A stretch of DNA of 64,000 nt, from assembly GCA_026419785.1 (NCBI GenBank), contig JAODTK010003555.1:1320044-1384043 (forward strand). Direction: 5' to 3'. Below the pieces are notes generated by a model. It did no database searches and was not told where the DNA came from. It was given only the letters and a program-made list of their open reading frames with translations. Positions within the stretch are counted from its first letter, which is position 1, and each line of letters opens with the position of its first letter. The stretch comes from Sclerodactyla briareus (taxonomy: Eukaryota; Echinodermata; Holothuroidea; Dendrochirotida; Sclerodactylidae). A program made the translations under genes and the position numbers. Below are positions 63,754 through 64,000 of this stretch, piece by piece.

Positions 63754-64000
63754 CTTACGTTATCCTCGTTGAGTTACGCTTCTCACGCCACTTTTTGCCA
63801 CTATTCCAACCACTATCAGTGATATAATTCTTTGTTGGGGTTGTGGGTGTATTTTCTTCTGTAATTAATTCCTAATTCTTCCCATTTTCTTGGATCGTAA
63901 CTTTTCTGAGAGCGGCCATGTCGGTCTTTTGTGTGCCCGGTCTTTTGTTTTGGTCTTCGTGTTCGGGGCCGACCGTTCTTCCGTGGGGTCTGTACAGGCG

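Overview
The window reads as eukaryotic nuclear DNA: short coding blocks bounded by AG/GT splice sites, long introns packed with dispersed repeats, non-LTR retrotransposon fragments and small inverted-repeat elements. The gene content (a six-HMG-box UBF-type nucleolar transcription factor), the TE mix and the frequent TAGGCCTA words suggest a marine invertebrate deuterostome (echinoderm, hemichordate or amphioxus grade). That placement is inference, and no species can be named.

One gene dominates. On the + strand, from about 3,040 to 52,409, I can follow 18 exons of a UBTF/UBF orthologue: the N-terminal dimerisation region (exons at 3.0, 5.6 and 6.2 kb), HMG box 1 (8.5 kb), box 2 (13.3 and 13.8 kb), box 3 (20.1, 22.7 and 25.2 kb), a linker (27.0 kb), box 4 (29.7 and 40.0 kb), an acidic linker plus box 5 (40.5 and 41.6 kb), box 6 (43.4 and 44.9 kb), a post-box segment (46.0 kb) and the acidic Ser/Asp/Glu tail (52.2 kb). 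The first coding exon and the exon for the last helix of box 1 were not found. About half the exons are clean; the others need one or more single-base frame corrections although their splice sites survive. This fits an unpolished assembly or a young non-processed pseudogene.

The rest is mostly mobile DNA. A LINE on the minus strand at 48.3-51.6 kb is split by two other insertions, one a 1,276-bp element with perfect 10-bp terminal inverted repeats. A minus-strand hAT-transposase-like remnant lies beside it (47.1-48.25 kb). Further LINE pieces lie at 11.7-12.1, 14.1-14.6, 20.3-20.6, 36.5-38.1 and 57.8-59.2 kb. Two small inverted-repeat families are recognisable: a TTAA-flanked element (6.9 and 43.8 kb) and a CAGGGTTCC element (7.9, 35.0 and 42.5 kb). 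A larger dispersed family has four copies (2.2, 10.0, 50.2 and 60.9 kb). Several tandem arrays with units of about 130, 225 and 300-335 bp sit in the introns.

At the right edge, a minus-strand ATG exon with a strong donor (63,576-63,599) and a possible second exon (62,702-62,881) may be the start of another gene, which I cannot identify. No tRNA, rRNA, CRISPR or prokaryotic feature was seen.
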